A DNA stretch of 7,471 bases from Flavobacterium psychrophilum. GTDB taxonomy: Bacteria; Bacteroidota; Bacteroidia; Flavobacteriales; Flavobacteriaceae. The DNA is taken from positions 1 to 7,471 of the forward strand of contig CAMBZB010000057.1 in NCBI GenBank assembly GCA_945872245.1, read 5' to 3'. The stretch's first letter is position 1. The number at the start of each line of letters is the position of its first letter. This document shows positions 6,482 to 7,471 of the stretch, piece by piece. A model generated the notes under the pieces. It was not told the DNA's origin. It saw nothing but the letters and a program-made list of their open reading frames with translations, and ran no database searches. The position numbers were made by a program, and so were the translations under genes.

Positions 6482-7471
6482 TATTATATTTTTTTGAGGT
6501 CATTATTTTCACCGGACCTATTAATCCCGATTTTAATAAAGGTGAATCCGCATTGTAATGCTTGTAAGTTGTAAAAGTATATCGGCCAGATGTTCTTGGT
6601 TTTCCGTTTAGCAGCCAATCAGGCCATTGATTGTCTTTTATTCCGTCGTCCGGTTTCTTTTCATCACCAATCAAGCGGTTGGGCCAGAGGTTTGCCACTT
6701 CTATATCAATCTTGTTTTCGCCTGATACAACTGCATCTGTAATTTTTATTCTAAAAGGGGCAGTCCAGACAACACCCATATCTTTGCCGTTTACACGAAT
6801 ACGCGCCAGGTTGTTTACTTCACCCAAGTCGAGGTAAATATCTGTTTTTTTATCCGCAATAACATTTTCAGAAAGTTTTATGGTAGTGTGATAAGTGGCT
6901 ATTCCTGAATAGTATTTTATACCTTCTTCTGGTCGTGATGTCCAGTCAACAAGCTTATCGAATATCACATTTTTAGGTCCACCCCATTTCGGGTCGAATG
7001 ATACTTTCCAAGGACTGTTGACTTCAAATAAAACCTTTGGTTGAGAGAAATTTTTTAACCCAGTTGAATTGGATTGTTTTGCTTTTTTATCGTGATTGAA
7101 AACAATAAAATAACTTTCGGACGCTTCAAATTGAAGTGGTATTTCTATATGATCTTTTTTAATTTCGAAATCAGGAAGTTCTCTTGTTTCCCCGGTCATT
7201 GGATTCCACAATTCGGGGGTTCCTTCTTTTACTCTAAATGAACAGTTTGCAGTTAAAGTAGCGCTGGTTTTGTTTGAAACAAAATAAATATCTCCGGTTG
7301 GGATCAATTTATGCGTATATCTTACAGCACCATTTGATGCAAAATCTTCAGGAATACCCATTCCGCGGAGTATTGAAGCCGTGGCATCATAGTCAGGGTA
7401 TAGTTCAGGCAGTTTCATACTTGATAAAGCACCTCCCCAATAAATCTTTCCATTTCCTACTAATCGTTTTG
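6471..7471 (-). CDS. GH106-like glycoside hydrolase (probable alpha-L-rhamnosidase), C-terminal part only
   Basis: The frame is open to the right edge: 17 codons (reading KRLVGNGKIYWGGALSS) precede the first Met at 7418, and they fit the family, so that Met is internal. About 332 residues are visible; the full protein is usually near 1,000, and the missing part would hold the catalytic barrel and signal peptide. Counting Met 7418 as residue 1, YFVSN (45-49), WNPMTGE (71-77) and YFIVFN (103-108) resemble the segment after the GH106 barrel. From about 130 a galactose-binding-like beta-sandwich follows: WKVSFD (137-142), YSGIATYHTTI (170-180), LDLGEV (196-201), GVVWTAPFRI (215-224), VANLWPNRLIGD (241-252), SGRYTFTTYKHY (277-288) and LLKSGLIGPV (294-303). 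A similar tail occurs in some GH2-like enzymes, so the family call is moderate. In the periplasm it would trim L-rhamnose or a similar terminal sugar. Confidence 0.7.
   Translation of the reverse strand, partial: KRLVGNGKIYWGGALSSMKLPELYPDYDATASILRGMGIPEDFASNGAVRYTHKLIPTGDIYFVSNKTSATLTANCSFRVKEGTPELWNPMTGETRELPDFEIKKDHIEIPLQFEASESYFIVFNHDKKAKQSNSTGLKNFSQPKVLFEVNSPWKVSFDPKWGGPKNVIFDKLVDWTSRPEEGIKYYSGIATYHTTIKLSENVIADKKTDIYLDLGEVNNLARIRVNGKDMGVVWTAPFRIKITDAVVSGENKIDIEVANLWPNRLIGDEKKPDDGIKDNQWPDWLLNGKPRTSGRYTFTTYKHYNADSPLLKSGLIGPVKIMTSKKYNNEN

Overview
The window looks like part of a carbohydrate-use locus from a Bacteroidota bacterium, probably an aerobic or marine flavobacterium-like lineage. 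The reasons are low GC, A-rich leaders without Shine-Dalgarno motifs, a TAnnTTTG-type promoter element, and a gene set (S1 sulfatase, sugar-acid catabolism, GH106-like rhamnosidase tail) typical of polysaccharide utilization loci. Taxonomy is inferred from style and gene content, not from a marker gene.

Layout. Positions 3-1565 (+) hold an S1-type sulfatase whose N-terminus lies off the left edge. A 491-base, very AT-rich stretch without a gene follows. It carries a small hairpin and, close to the next gene, a likely promoter with a direct repeat. Positions 2057-4987 (+) form a sugar-oxidation cluster: an FAH-family hydrolase, a broken L-rhamnose/L-fucose mutarotase, an L-fuconolactonase-type amidohydrolase and a short-chain dehydrogenase. 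A 20-base-period CACAAAG repeat block sits between the mutarotase remnant and the lactonase. After a short convergent gap, 5066-7471 (-) holds an AraA/FucI-type sugar isomerase and, upstream of it, the C-terminal part of a GH106-like glycoside hydrolase that runs off the right edge. Those two genes overlap by 11 bases.

How they fit together. The plus-strand cluster matches the non-phosphorylating oxidative route for L-fucose (or a related 6-deoxy-L-sugar): mutarotation, oxidation to the 1,5-lactone, lactone hydrolysis, dehydration, a second oxidation, then cleavage of the 2,4-diketo acid to pyruvate and lactate. The sugar-acid dehydratase and second dehydrogenase are not in view. The sulfatase and the rhamnosidase-like enzyme would release the sugars from a sulfated, deoxysugar-rich polysaccharide such as fucoidan or ulvan; that substrate is an inference. 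The isomerase would serve a second, isomerase-based route for another released sugar.

The clearest anomalies are the mutarotase gene, which carries both an apparent one-base deletion just after its start and a TGG-to-TGA nonsense change beside the catalytic histidine, and the dehydrogenase, which has Asn where the SDR catalytic Lys normally stands. I see no RNA gene, CRISPR array, transposase or clearly new system in the window.
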